Source: Parvularcula dongshanensis
Lineage (GTDB): Bacteria > Pseudomonadota > Alphaproteobacteria > Caulobacterales > Parvularculaceae
Reading direction: 5' to 3'
Length of the DNA stretch: 58,223 bases
Assembly: GCF_014199615.1 (NCBI RefSeq)
Contig: NZ_JACHOB010000008.1
Span: 1 to 58,223 of the forward strand
The translations under genes and the position numbers were made by a program. Positions 17,787 through 27,447 of the stretch are shown here, piece by piece. The notes beneath the pieces are model-generated. The model was not told where the DNA came from and ran no database searches. It saw only the letters and a list, made by a program, of their open reading frames with translations. Within the stretch, counting starts at the first letter, position 1, and the number at the start of each line of letters is the position of its first letter.

Positions 17787-18263
17787 ATGTCCGGCCTGGT
17801 CCTCAACCTTCGCCCCTACGAGAAGGTCGTCATCGGCGGCATCGTTCTGCAGAACGGAAAGCGCCGGAGTTCGCTGCGCGTCGTCGACGAGCGGGCAGGG
17901 GTGCTTCGGCTCTCAGAAGCGCTGCATCCGGACCAGGCCACGACGCCGCTCACCCGCGCCTACTACGTCGCGCAGACCATCGTCTCGGGAGACAGCGAGG
18001 AGCCGATCGCCGCGCCGGTCCTCGCAAGGCTGCTCGACGATGCCCTCTCCGGTTTCAAGGGCTTTCCCTTCCACGCCGAGATCGTCGCGGCGCGTGAAGC
18101 GCTTGAGAGGGCGAGCTACTACCGCGTGATGAAACATTTCCGGCCCCTTCTGATCAAAGAGGCGGCGATACTCGCCGATCCGCGCGTCAAGTTGCCGAAG
18201 GGAGAGACGCGAAAGCTGAGGCTCGCGACGCTGACCGCCACCTTCGCCGTCACTCGACGATGA
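17787..18263 (+). CDS. flbT: FlbT, repressor of flagellin translation
   Basis: A 158-residue FlbT. The family start LVLNLRPYEKVVIGGIVLQN and PLTRAYYVAQTIVSGD are clear. FlbT binds flagellin mRNA leaders and limits translation until the hook is built. It abuts flaF and overlaps by 14 nt, tail to tail, with the HEAT-repeat gene on the other strand. Confidence 0.93.
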   Translation: MSGLVLNLRPYEKVVIGGIVLQNGKRRSSLRVVDERAGVLRLSEALHPDQATTPLTRAYYVAQTIVSGDSEEPIAAPVLARLLDDALSGFKGFPFHAEIVAAREALERASYYRVMKHFRPLLIKEAAILADPRVKLPKGETRKLRLATLTATFAVTRR

Positions 18264-19296
18264 TGCCGGAGCTGCCGGAGTAGCTGAGCACCTCGTCGGT
18301 GACGCTCTGGCTGCGCATCTCCAACCAGAACAGCGCCTCCAGCCGGGCGTTGATCGACGCGTTCGGATCGTCTGCGACCGCCTTGGCCGTGTCGTCGTAT
18401 CGCTCGTACTGCTCGAACAGTTCGGCCCGATCACCGATCGGGACGAACTGTTGCAGCATGTAGAGCGACGCCACCCGCCGTTCGGGGTCGTCGGCACGAA
18501 GCCCTCTCTCAATGAGAGCGATGGCTTCGGGTGATCCGTCCGTCAGCTGAGCGTAAGCGGTGATCGCGCTCGTTTGGATCGCTGGATCCCTGCTCGTCTC
18601 GGCCATCGACCTTATGGCCGTCAGCGCGTTCGGCGAGAGCGTTTCGGGTTCGATCATGAAGACGCTTTGAAGCAGTCTCGTCACGGCGGGACCGTCGGTT
18701 TCCCGCAGGAGGACCCGTTCGACGGCCGACTTCGCGCGGGGGTCTTCCCCTAGGTCGTACAGCGCCAGCGTCACGCCCAGCGCCCGGCTGGCATCGAGCG
18801 AGGACTGCAACAGGATGTCCGACGCATCGAGGCGAAGCTCTCTCGATCCGTTGGTCGCGATGGTGCCGAGAGCAGCGGCCCGTTCTCCGTCCTCGCGCAG
18901 GCCGCTCAGGCGTTGAAGGAACAGTCTGCGAAGGTTCGAATCGGCTTCGATGGCGGCGGCGATCGAATCGCTGAGCTGCATCGCGGCCCGGACCTCGGCG
19001 ATGTCGGGCCTGCCGTTGAGGATCGTCTCCACGATCCGGTTCAGGCAGTCTTCGGGGCAGGCCACGGTCTTACCGTCCGCCCAGTACTGGGGGACGGGTG
19101 CCTCGGCGGACTCGGTTTCGTCTTCCGGGCAGCCGACTTCGGGGGGCGGCGCGCTTGGCCCTTGCGGTATGGCGACGGGCCTAGCCGCAACAGGCGCCTC
19201 GACGGGCGGCGGGGCCTCGGCGCCTGTTCGCGCCGCCCACACCGCGCCCCCGCCTAGAAGCGCGCCGAGGAGACCTGCGCCCAGAACCCGCCACAT
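18250..19296 (-). CDS. Membrane-anchored HEAT-repeat protein
   Basis: A 348-residue protein with an N-terminal membrane anchor (MWRVLGAGLLGALLGGGAVW), a Pro/Ala/Glu-rich linker to about 85, and then an all-helical region of HEAT/ARM-like repeats to the end (for example DPAIQTSAITAYAQLTDGSP). Two cysteine pairs occur before the repeats. The ATG at 19296 is chosen for its GGGGGA Shine-Dalgarno. HEAT repeats usually mediate protein contacts; function is unknown. Confidence 0.7.
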   Translation of the reverse strand: MWRVLGAGLLGALLGGGAVWAARTGAEAPPPVEAPVAARPVAIPQGPSAPPPEVGCPEDETESAEAPVPQYWADGKTVACPEDCLNRIVETILNGRPDIAEVRAAMQLSDSIAAAIEADSNLRRLFLQRLSGLREDGERAAALGTIATNGSRELRLDASDILLQSSLDASRALGVTLALYDLGEDPRAKSAVERVLLRETDGPAVTRLLQSVFMIEPETLSPNALTAIRSMAETSRDPAIQTSAITAYAQLTDGSPEAIALIERGLRADDPERRVASLYMLQQFVPIGDRAELFEQYERYDDTAKAVADDPNASINARLEALFWLEMRSQSVTDEVLSYSGSSGIIVE

Positions 19297-19488
19297 ACTG
19301 TCCCCCTTTGATCCTCGCACTACACGACGGGCCCACCGTCGCTGCAAGACCGCCGCCGCGGGCGGTCGCAGGGACGTGCGTGGCGCTATTCATTGGTTAA
19401 GCGGCCGAACTCTCACGGCTTTCGCCTGTTTGCGGACTCCTGAGCCATGCCGGACGTGCGTGGGCGACGAGCGCGGGAGGCGCAACAG

Positions 19489-20157
19489 ATGAGCGTGACG
19501 AAACCGGTTCCTGGGCCCGTGGGCGCCTTCGGCACCTTCATTCGAGACCGCGACTTTCCCTGCGTCGGCGCGAAGTCCGCGCTCGGCAAGGGACAACTCA
19601 CGCACGTCGTCCTCGAGGACATGCGTTCGGGCGCCGAGGACCGGCGCCTGCTGCGTGCGTTCTACGCCTTCGTGAAGCGCTATCGGGAAGACCGCACCCT
19701 GTTCACGAGCTTCGCGGTCAGTTGGCAGGGGCCGACAGGCCTGTCCGAGCGCGACTTCGAGCGGCTTCTATGGGAACGCCTGCAAGCGCTGCACGAGCTC
19801 GACCGGGCGGAGCACGACTGGGACGGGCGCGTGGAGAGCGATCCTGACAGCCCGCACTTCTCCTTCTCCCTGGGCGAAGAGGCGTTCTTCGTCGTCGGCC
19901 TGCACGACGGCGCAAGCCGCCTCGCGCGTCGGTTCTCCTACCCGACGCTCGTCTTCAACCTGCACGACCAGTTCGAGATGCTGCGCGAAGCGGGCCGATA
20001 TCAGCGCCTCCACGACAAGATCATGGCGCGGGACGAGGCGCTTCAGGGCGAGCCGAACCCGATGATCGCCGAGCACGGCGAGGCGCCGCCCGCGCGGCAG
20101 TACGCCGGTCGCCGCGTGTCCGAGGACTGGTCTTGCCCCTTCACGCCGGTAGGGTAG
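19489..20157 (+). CDS. YqcI/YcgG family protein, GntA-like heme N-hydroxylase
   Basis: A 222-residue member of the YqcI/YcgG family, which includes GntA, the heme enzyme that N-hydroxylates a guanidino group in guanitoxin synthesis. Family marks seen are RDFPCVGAKSALGKGQ, HFSFSLGEEAFFVVGLHDGA, PTLVFNLHDQFEMLREAG and the terminal QYAGRR then WSCPF. The start at 19489 is supported by GGAGG 8 nt upstream. It sits 3 nt before a DUF1989 gene, clearly one operon. No other guanitoxin genes are in view, so the substrate is open. Confidence 0.8.
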   Translation: MSVTKPVPGPVGAFGTFIRDRDFPCVGAKSALGKGQLTHVVLEDMRSGAEDRRLLRAFYAFVKRYREDRTLFTSFAVSWQGPTGLSERDFERLLWERLQALHELDRAEHDWDGRVESDPDSPHFSFSLGEEAFFVVGLHDGASRLARRFSYPTLVFNLHDQFEMLREAGRYQRLHDKIMARDEALQGEPNPMIAEHGEAPPARQYAGRRVSEDWSCPFTPVG

Positions 20158-20160
20158 GGC

Positions 20161-20745
20161 ATGACGAACCGCATTCCCCCGCGCAGCGGCGCCGCCTTCG
20201 AGGTGAAGGCCGGTCAGACCCTGACCGTGACCGATCCGATGGGCGGGCAGGTCTCCGACCTCGTCGCCTTCTGGCGCGAGGACATCGGCGAGTGGCTCTC
20301 GAACGGCCGCACCTTCGACTATGGCGAGACGATCCGCGTCGCGGGCGAGGGGACGGTCCTGTGGTCGAACAGGTCGCGGCCCATGCTCACGATCACCCGA
20401 GACGATGTCGGCGTGCACGACTTCCTGCTGACGCCCTGCAGCCGCGAGATGTGGCCCATCGTCTACCCGGACGAGCCGCCCCACAGGGGTTGCCTCGGCA
20501 ACCTCGCCGAGGCGCTCGCCCCTTACGGCGTGACGCGGGATGCGGTTCCTACGGCGTTCAACGTCTTCATGAACGTCCCCGTCCGGCCGGACGGAAGGCT
20601 GTCCGTCGAGCCGCCGGTCTCGAAGGCGGGGGACAGCTTGATCCTGCGCGCGGAACTCGACCTTATCGTCGGCCTCACGGCCTGTTCGGCAGGGGCGTCC
20701 AACGGCGGGACCTTCAAGCCGATCGATTGGCGCGTGTCGGACTGA
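20161..20745 (+). CDS. DUF1989 (urea carboxylase-associated) family protein
   Basis: A 194-residue DUF1989 protein. Marks seen are GGQVSDLVAFWREDI, SRPMLTITRDDVGVHDFLLT, the Cys-containing LTPCSREMW and NVFMNVPV. Some members (CgdA/CgdB) form the zinc-type carboxyguanidine deiminase of guanidine breakdown; others accompany urea carboxylase. Only one DUF1989 gene is here and no carboxylase is present. Immediate coupling to the GntA-like gene suggests both act on a guanidino or amidino compound. Confidence 0.82.
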   Translation: MTNRIPPRSGAAFEVKAGQTLTVTDPMGGQVSDLVAFWREDIGEWLSNGRTFDYGETIRVAGEGTVLWSNRSRPMLTITRDDVGVHDFLLTPCSREMWPIVYPDEPPHRGCLGNLAEALAPYGVTRDAVPTAFNVFMNVPVRPDGRLSVEPPVSKAGDSLILRAELDLIVGLTACSAGASNGGTFKPIDWRVSD

Positions 20746-20837
20746 TCGCGTCCGCCGGCGGCAAGCTTGCTGCATCGCACAACACTCGCTAACTCCGGCG
20801 CTCGCCCTCCCGACTCCTTTAGCCGGCACGCCTCCCC

Positions 20838-22463
20838 ATGACTTCGAACACCACCGCGACCCTGTTCGCGGACGGCTTCTCGGCCGTTCGCAGCTATGCC
20901 GACCGCACCGCGCGCGGCTGGCGGAACCTGACGCCCGCGACCATGAAGACCGAAGTGCTGGCCGGTTTCACGGTCGCGCTTGCGCTGGTGCCGGAGGCCG
21001 TGGCCTTCGCCTTCGTCGCGGGCGTGCATCCGCTCGTCGGCCTTTACGCCGCCTTCACGGTCGGCCTCGTCACGGCGCTCATCGGCGGGCGTCCCGGTAT
21101 GATCTCGGGCGCGACCGGCGCGCTCGCGGTCGTCATGGTCGAGCTCGTGGCGTCGCACGGGGTCGAGTACCTCTTCGCGACCGTGGTCCTGATGGGCCTC
21201 CTACAGCTCGGCGCGGGCCTCCTGCGCTGGGGCAAGTTCATTCGCATGGTGCCGTATCCGGTCATGCTGGGCTTCGTGAACGGCCTCGCCATCGTCATCG
21301 GCCTCGCGCAGCTCGAGCAGTTCAAGGTCGCGGGCGAGAACGGCGAGCACGCCTGGATGTCGGGGCCGCAGCTTTGGATGACCCTCGGCCTCGTCGCCCT
21401 CACCATGGCGGTGATCTGGGGTCTGCCCAAGATCACCAAGGTCATCCCCGCGCCGCTCGCGGCCATCGGCCTCACGGCGGCGGTCGTCATCGGCTTCGGA
21501 CTCGACGTGCCCCGCGTCGGCGACATGGCGTCGATCGACGGCGGCTTCCCGCCCTTCCACCTGCCCATCGTGCCCTTCACGCTCGAGACGCTGTGGATCA
21601 TCCTTCCTTACGCGGTGATCCTCGCGGCCATCGGCCTCATCGAGTCGCTCCTGACCCTGAACCTCGTCGGCGAGATCGTCGACGAGAAGGGCGGCGCGTC
21701 CCAGGAGTGCGTGGCGCAAGGCGCGGCGAACATCGTCACCGGCTTCTTCGGCGGCATGGGCGGCTGCGCGATGATCGGCCAGTCCATGATCAACGTGAAG
21801 TCGGGCGGCCGCACGCGCGTCTCCGGCCTCACCGCGGCGCTGTTCCTCCTCCTCTTCATCGTCGTTGCCTCCGGGCCGATCGAGCAGATCCCGCTCGCCG
21901 CCCTCGTCGGCGTCATGGTCATGGTCGTGATCGGCACCTTCGCGTGGAAGTCGTTCTCCATGCTCGGCCGCATCCCCCGCTCGGACGCTCTGGTCGTGAT
22001 CGTCGTCACGGCCGTTACCGTCGTGGAAGACCTCGCCATCGCGGTCGTCGTCGGGGTCATCGTCTCCGCGCTCGTCTTCGCGTGGAAGCAGGCGACCCAT
22101 ATGCACATCGAGCGCGTGGAAGAGACGCCAGAAGGCAAGACCTACCACGTGGCGGGACCGCTCTTCTTCGGCTCGACGCAGAGCTTCCAAGCCCTCTTCA
22201 GCCCGAGGAACGATCCCGAGCACGTCGTTATCGACTTCAAGGGGGCCCGCGTCGCGGACCACTCGGGGCTGCAAGCGATCGACGCCCTCGCCGCCCGCTA
22301 CCACGCCCGCGGCAAGGATCTGCGCCTGCGGCACCTCAGCCCCGACTGCCGCAGGCTGTTGGGCAATGCGGGCCAGCTGATCGACGTCCTGCCCGACGAT
22401 CCGGACTACGGCATCGCGGCGGACTACCGGCTGCGCACGGGACGGACGGATACGGGGCACTAA
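20838..22463 (+). CDS. SulP-family anion transporter with STAS domain
   Basis: A 541-residue inner-membrane SLC26/SulP transporter. Residues 30-420 hold the multi-span core with ALALVPEAVAFAFVAGV, TGALAVVMVELVASHG and the GEIVDEKGGASQECVAQG region. Residues 435-530 form a C-terminal STAS domain (VIDFKGARVADHSGLQAIDAL). Members move sulfate, bicarbonate or other anions. It follows the DUF1989 gene by 92 nt on the same strand; whether it is co-transcribed is unclear. Confidence 0.93.
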   Translation: MTSNTTATLFADGFSAVRSYADRTARGWRNLTPATMKTEVLAGFTVALALVPEAVAFAFVAGVHPLVGLYAAFTVGLVTALIGGRPGMISGATGALAVVMVELVASHGVEYLFATVVLMGLLQLGAGLLRWGKFIRMVPYPVMLGFVNGLAIVIGLAQLEQFKVAGENGEHAWMSGPQLWMTLGLVALTMAVIWGLPKITKVIPAPLAAIGLTAAVVIGFGLDVPRVGDMASIDGGFPPFHLPIVPFTLETLWIILPYAVILAAIGLIESLLTLNLVGEIVDEKGGASQECVAQGAANIVTGFFGGMGGCAMIGQSMINVKSGGRTRVSGLTAALFLLLFIVVASGPIEQIPLAALVGVMVMVVIGTFAWKSFSMLGRIPRSDALVVIVVTAVTVVEDLAIAVVVGVIVSALVFAWKQATHMHIERVEETPEGKTYHVAGPLFFGSTQSFQALFSPRNDPEHVVIDFKGARVADHSGLQAIDALAARYHARGKDLRLRHLSPDCRRLLGNAGQLIDVLPDDPDYGIAADYRLRTGRTDTGH

Positions 22464-22484
22464 GAGGCCCCGCCGCCCGGGTCC

Positions 22485-24512
22485 TCAGTTCGCGATGCGC
22501 GGCTCGAAGCCTTCCATCGCCGCCTGCAGGCCCGGTACGTCCTCCGCGCCTGCGGGCACGTTGAGGCTCGACCCTTCGAGCGCGTCGCCGATCGGCTCGG
22601 CCCGGCCGCCGAGGCAGTTCTCGGCGAGGAAGCCCTCGGTCAGCGCGAAGAAGGCGAGGCGGTTCTCCGGCCTGGCGAAGCCGTGGCCCTCGTCGGGGAA
22701 GAGCGCGTAGGTCACGGGCAGGTCCCGCTCCTTCATCGCGTCCACGATCTGCTCGGCCTCGATCACGGTGACGCGGGGATCGTTCGCGCCCTGACCGATC
22801 AGCAGCGGCACCTGGATCTGGTCCACCCGCTCGAGCGGTGAGCGCTCGACGGCGGCGGCCCTGCCTTCCTCGGTCGCGACGTCCCCGATGCCCCGGTTGA
22901 AGGTCGCATCGAGGAAGGGCTTCCAGTACTCGGGAAAGCTCTCGATCAGGGTGACGAGGTTCGACGGGCCGACGATGTCGACGCCGCAGGCGAACGCGTC
23001 AGGCGTGAAGGTGACGCCGACCAGCGTCGCGTAGCCGCCGTAGGAGCCTCCGCCGATCGCCACGCGCTCGGGGTCGGCGATGCCTCGATCGACAGCCCAG
23101 CCGACCGCGTCGATCAGGTCGTCATGCATCTTCCCGGCCCACTCGCCGTGGCTCGCCTCGATGAAGTTCTTCCCGAAGCCGGTCGAGCCGCGATAGTTCA
23201 CCGACATCACGGCGTAGCCTCGATTGGCGAGCCACTGATGGACGGAGTTGTAGCCGTAGTTGTCCCGTGACCAGGGCCCGCCATGCACCCACAGCATCAT
23301 GGGCAGGGCTTCTTCGGGCACCCCGTCGCCGTCCGCATCCGCGCCTTCGGGCAGGGTGTAGTAGGAGACGAGCTCCATCCCGTCCGAGGACGGAATGGTC
23401 ACCGCCTGCATCGGTTGCAGCGGCGCGTCCTCGAGCGCGGGCCGGGTGGTGAAGAGCGGCGTCGCGCGCCGCTTCTTCGCGTCGAAGTGCCAGTAGCGCC
23501 CCGGCGCGGTCGCCGCGTCCTCGTAGACCAGCCACTGCGCATTGTCCTTCGTCTGGCTGACGACCTCGAAGTCGCCCTCTAACGCCTCGTCTAGGGCCGC
23601 GAGCTGGCGCCGCGTGCGCTTGTCCAGCGCCTCCCACTTCACCCGCTCCTTCTCGACGGCGTAGGCGAGGGGCTCGTGCGTCGTGGGGTGGAAGATCACC
23701 TTGGAGACGTCCGCCTCGTCCGACTCCGCGATCACGTCGCGCGTCTCCCCGCTTGCGGCATCGACGAGCACGAGGGCCGCCTTGTCGCGGCCGCGCGTGT
23801 CCAGCATGTAGAAGCCGTCGCCCGCCGCGTTGAACTGCAACGGTCCCGACGCGAGGGCGTCTTCGGGCGGCAGGCTGAAGAGTTCCGTCGGGGACTCTCC
23901 GTCCAGCGACATCACGGTGAAGCCGCCTGCGGGCGTCTGCTGCACGCCGATGCGCACGTTGAGTTCGTCGTCGGCAAGGACGCTGGCGAAGCCCGGGTTC
24001 TCGTAGACCAGCGTCCGCTCGCCCGTCGTCAGGTCGAGGGCGTAGACGTCGTGAAGCTGCGGGTTGCGGTCGTTGAGGCCGACGAGGATCGTCTCCGGCT
24101 TCGCGTAGGAGTAGCCCATCACCTGCGCGCGTACGCCGTCGACGTCGGTCACGTCGCGCGCCTCGCCGCCGCCCGGGGGCACCATGAACAGGTGATAGTC
24201 CTCGTCCCCGCCCGTGTCGCGGAGGTAGAGGACGCTCTCACCGTCCGGTGCCCAGAAGTAATCGGTGATGCCGCGCGTGTCGTCGCTGGTGACCGCGCTC
24301 GCGTCTTCGACCGCTTCGCGCGTGCCGACGTACACGTTCATCACTCCGTCCAGCGGCGCGACGAAGGCGAGCTGGCTGCCGTCCGGCGAGAGCCGCCCCA
24401 TGGTGCGCTCCGGATTGCCGAAGAAGGCCTCGCGAGGCACGAGCGGCACGTCCTGCGCGAGGGCTGGCGCAGCGGCGAGCAAGGCGCCGAGGGCGGCGGT
24501 CGTACGGATCAT
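22485..24512 (-). CDS. Exported S9-family prolyl oligopeptidase-like peptidase
   Basis: A 675-residue serine peptidase with signal peptide (residues 1-19), a beta-propeller region (about 30-400) and a C-terminal alpha/beta-hydrolase domain. The catalytic serine is in GGGSYGGYATL, the aspartate in QGANDPRVTV and the histidine in DEGHGFARPENR. A substrate-side motif HGGPWSRDNYGYN is present. Such periplasmic S9 enzymes trim peptides, often dipeptides, from N-termini. A second, distinct copy is encoded at 47532-49448. Confidence 0.93.
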   Translation of the reverse strand: MIRTTAALGALLAAAPALAQDVPLVPREAFFGNPERTMGRLSPDGSQLAFVAPLDGVMNVYVGTREAVEDASAVTSDDTRGITDYFWAPDGESVLYLRDTGGDEDYHLFMVPPGGGEARDVTDVDGVRAQVMGYSYAKPETILVGLNDRNPQLHDVYALDLTTGERTLVYENPGFASVLADDELNVRIGVQQTPAGGFTVMSLDGESPTELFSLPPEDALASGPLQFNAAGDGFYMLDTRGRDKAALVLVDAASGETRDVIAESDEADVSKVIFHPTTHEPLAYAVEKERVKWEALDKRTRRQLAALDEALEGDFEVVSQTKDNAQWLVYEDAATAPGRYWHFDAKKRRATPLFTTRPALEDAPLQPMQAVTIPSSDGMELVSYYTLPEGADADGDGVPEEALPMMLWVHGGPWSRDNYGYNSVHQWLANRGYAVMSVNYRGSTGFGKNFIEASHGEWAGKMHDDLIDAVGWAVDRGIADPERVAIGGGSYGGYATLVGVTFTPDAFACGVDIVGPSNLVTLIESFPEYWKPFLDATFNRGIGDVATEEGRAAAVERSPLERVDQIQVPLLIGQGANDPRVTVIEAEQIVDAMKERDLPVTYALFPDEGHGFARPENRLAFFALTEGFLAENCLGGRAEPIGDALEGSSLNVPAGAEDVPGLQAAMEGFEPRIAN

Positions 24513-24733
24513 GGCTCTCTCCCAACGGCCCGAGGCCGCCTTTATCGTTCTTCGATGCTATGCGGGTGGCGAGGCCTGTCAATTCGGCGGCGCAGTTCAT
24601 CGGTGGCCAATGGGGCCTTCCGGCGTGCGCGGGGCGCCCGGCTCGAGCAGGCGGGCAAGTCGACTGCGCACCGCGCCTTGCCGTCTGCCGACCCGGCGTG
24701 CGAACCCGGTCTGGGGGCGACGGGAGCAGAGCC

Positions 24734-25914
24734 ATGCTGAAGACATTCGCTATCATGACCGCGCTCGCGCTCTCGCTGCAGGCGGAAGCGCAGACGCCCT
24801 ACACTCCGGGGCCTCATCCCGATTGGGAGCGACGGGCGCCGGAGAGCCTCGGGCTCGACCCTGAGAAGCTCCAGGCGGCCATCGACTTCGCGATCGAGAA
24901 CGAGACGGCCTTCCCGCCGGAGCTGGCCGAGGTTGCCGACGTGCGCGACCTCTCCCTCACCGTGCCGCTCACCTGGGCGCGCGAGCCCTTTTCCTCTCCG
25001 ATCGGCCCGTTCGAGCCGCGCGCGGCGGCGAACGGCCTGATCGTCAAGAACGGCTTCATCGTCGCTGAGTGGGGCGAGACGGGGGAGGTCGACATGACCT
25101 TCTCGATCTCCAAGACCTTCCTCTCCAGCACGGCCGGGCTCGCCTTCGATCAGGGAAAGCTGAACCCCGACGAAGCAGTCATCGAGACGATCGATCCGCC
25201 CACGCCCGACTTCGCGCTTGCGCACAACGCCCCCATCACCTGGGACCAAATGCTGCGTCAGACCTCGGGCTGGATCGGGACCCTGTGGGGCAAGCCCTGG
25301 TGGGCCGACCGGCCCCGAGGGGAGGAGCCCTGGTCGGACCTCGCCGCAGGTCCCCCGGTGCCGGGCGAGGCCTACGAATACAACGACGTCCGCGTGAACG
25401 CGCTCGCCCTGGCGCTCACCCACCTATGGAACCGTCCGCTGCCGGACGTCCTCAAGGAGGGCGTCATGGACCCGATCGGGGCGTCGGACACCTGGCACTG
25501 GGAAGGCTACGAGAACTCCGTCATCGATCTTGGCGGCGAGGACGTCACCGTCGTCTCGGGCGGAGGCCACTGGGGCGGCGGCATGTTCATCTCCGCAGAA
25601 GACCTCGCACGCCTGGGCCTTCTCGGCCTGCGCCGCGGCGAGTGGGACGGAGAGCGCATCCTGTCCAAGGCCTGGATCGCCCGCGCCACGACGCCGACGG
25701 GTCCCGAGCCTGGCTAGGCTACATGAACTGGTTCCTCAACACGGATCAGGAGCGCTTCCCCGCCGCGCGCGAGGACACGGTCGCCTATCTGGGTGCCGGC
25801 ACCAACATGGTCCTCGTCGACTACGAGCACGACCTCGTCGCGGTCGTCCGCTGGCTCGACAACCAGCAACTCGCGGAGTTCGTTCGCCTGCTGACCGACG
25901 CGGTCGAGGACTAG
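24734..25914 (+). pseudogene. Frameshifted beta-lactamase-family serine hydrolase
   Basis: Exported class C-type serine hydrolase (penicillin-binding-protein fold). The signal peptide is residues 1-20, and the S-x-x-K motif appears as FSISKTFLSS. The reading frame is intact to PTGPEPG and then hits TAG at 25715-25717. The next frame continues without a gap as GYMNWFLNTD to the end at 25914. One base is missing between 25716 and 25717; restoring a pyrimidine there gives a normal PGYGYMNWF junction. It could be a recent inactivation or a sequencing error. A GGGAG site precedes the ATG at 24734. Confidence 0.8.
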
Positions 25915-26444
25915 AGGCATCCCTCGACGAGCTGGATCGACGGGCCGCCCGCGTCGATCGCCGCGACCTTGCCCGAGCCGTCCACGACGTAGCGTATGCC
26001 CCGCCCGTCCTCGTCGGTGACGTAAGGCGCCTCCGTGTCGCCGCTGGCCCAGATGGTGACGTAGCGCGAGGGCGCCGCTTCGTACTTGTGCGGGGTTACC
26101 GCCGCGTCCGGCAGCGCCGCCTCGACGGCGTCGCCGTCGTCGCCGACCTTGAAGCCGTCTTCGGTCTCGACCGCCGAGGGGGCGGTCAGCGTGATGCGCG
26201 TCAGGCGCTGGTTCTCGATCATCACGCTCATGCCTTCGGGTAGACCCTCGGGGTGGTAAGCCTCGCAGCTCGCCGAGACGTCCCGGCGCATGGTGCCCGG
26301 CGGTCCGCCTACCGCCAGGGCGACTTCGGTCGCCGGCATGCCGATCGTCAGCGGCCCGAACCCGCCCGGCGTCAGCACCGCTGCCGCCGAGCCCTCTTCG
26401 GCAGGGGCGCAGGCGAGAAGGATGAGGAGGGCGAGGATGCGCAT
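25911..26444 (-). CDS. Hypothetical lipoprotein
   Basis: A 177-residue predicted lipoprotein with lipobox LLAC near residue 12 and a GGAGG Shine-Dalgarno 5 nt before the ATG at 26444. The mature part contains a GGFGPLTIGMPATEV motif typical of small periplasmic domains that begin with a glycine-rich strand-helix, then a mostly beta sequence with one further Cys pair. Function unknown. It overlaps the serine hydrolase tail to tail by 4 nt and is divergent from the next gene. Confidence 0.75.
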   Translation of the reverse strand: MRILALLILLACAPAEEGSAAAVLTPGGFGPLTIGMPATEVALAVGGPPGTMRRDVSASCEAYHPEGLPEGMSVMIENQRLTRITLTAPSAVETEDGFKVGDDGDAVEAALPDAAVTPHKYEAAPSRYVTIWASGDTEAPYVTDEDGRGIRYVVDGSGKVAAIDAGGPSIQLVEGCL

Positions 26445-26455
26445 GAAAGCCTCCA

Positions 26456-27247
26456 GTGACGGATCGCAACCGTCTTGCACCGTGGGCTCCGCCCCGTAAC
26501 GTCTCTCGCGCAGTCCCGAGGACGAGAGCCCTGTTCACCGCCGCCATCATCGCGAGCCTCGCCGCCGCGATCCCCTGCGAAACCATCCAGCATGACGGCT
26601 ACCCCTACACCGCCTGCCGCGCCGCGCCGGACCAGCTGCATCTCCTCCTGAAGGCCGAGGACGGCCGCCCGGTCGGTAACTTCAAGCGAATGGCGGCAGC
26701 GACCGGACCGGTGGTCTGGGCCATGAACGCGGGCATGTATCACCGCGACCGAAGTCCGGTCGGCCTCTTCGTCTCGGGCGGGGCGGAGGTTGCGCCCCTC
26801 AACCGCGAGGAGGCGGAGGAGGGGAACTTCTTCTTGCTGCCGAACGGGGTCTTCTGGGTGGACGAAGAGGGCGCCCACGTCGCGACGACGGACGAGTACG
26901 CGAGCGAGCCCCGCACGCCCCGCCTCGCGACCCAGTCCGGCCCCATGCTGCTGATCGCCGGGGCGCCGCACCCCCGCTTCCTGCCGAAGTCGACGAGCCT
27001 TCACATCCGCAACGGCATCGCGGTCGAGGAGGGCGGGGTGGTCGTCGCGGTGATCTCGGACAGGCCGGTGAACTTCCACCGCTTCGCGGCCTTCTTCCGC
27101 GAGCGCCTCGGCGTCACCGACGCCCTCTACCTCGACGGCACGATCAGCCGCCTTAACGCGCCGAGCCTGAACCGCTCCGACCCGGGCGCACGCATGGGTC
27201 CGATCCTCGTCGCCGTTCCGCGCGAGGAAGACCCGGTCACGCCCTAG
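26456..27247 (+). CDS. Phosphodiester glycosidase (NAGPA domain) family protein
   Basis: A protein of up to 263 residues with a NAGPA/DUF2233 domain: VVWAMNAGMYHRDRSPVGLF, FFLLPNGVFWV, LATQSGPMLL and the terminal ALYLDGTISRL. Relatives hydrolyse phosphodiester-linked sugars; bacterial members act outside the cytoplasm. A hydrophobic segment near residues 27-40 serves as the export signal. The start is uncertain: the GTG at 26456 lies only 12 nt from the divergent lipoprotein start and has no Shine-Dalgarno, so a later start just before the signal is possible. Confidence 0.8.
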   Translation: MTDRNRLAPWAPPRNVSRAVPRTRALFTAAIIASLAAAIPCETIQHDGYPYTACRAAPDQLHLLLKAEDGRPVGNFKRMAAATGPVVWAMNAGMYHRDRSPVGLFVSGGAEVAPLNREEAEEGNFFLLPNGVFWVDEEGAHVATTDEYASEPRTPRLATQSGPMLLIAGAPHPRFLPKSTSLHIRNGIAVEEGGVVVAVISDRPVNFHRFAAFFRERLGVTDALYLDGTISRLNAPSLNRSDPGARMGPILVAVPREEDPVTP

Positions 27248-27447
27248 GCACGAATGGCGGCACCGGCACCGCGATCGTGGCCGGAAGGCCCCTCTCCCCC
27301 GCAGAAGCGCCGCCATGGCCTCGCTGACTTCGGGCGACTTCAAGAAGAGGTTGTGCCCCGCCTGCGCTCGGTCCTGAAGGGCGATCGAGCCGTTGTCCGC
27401 GCCGCGGAACGGTGCGAACCTCCTGCCGAGCTCACGGGAGAGGGCGC

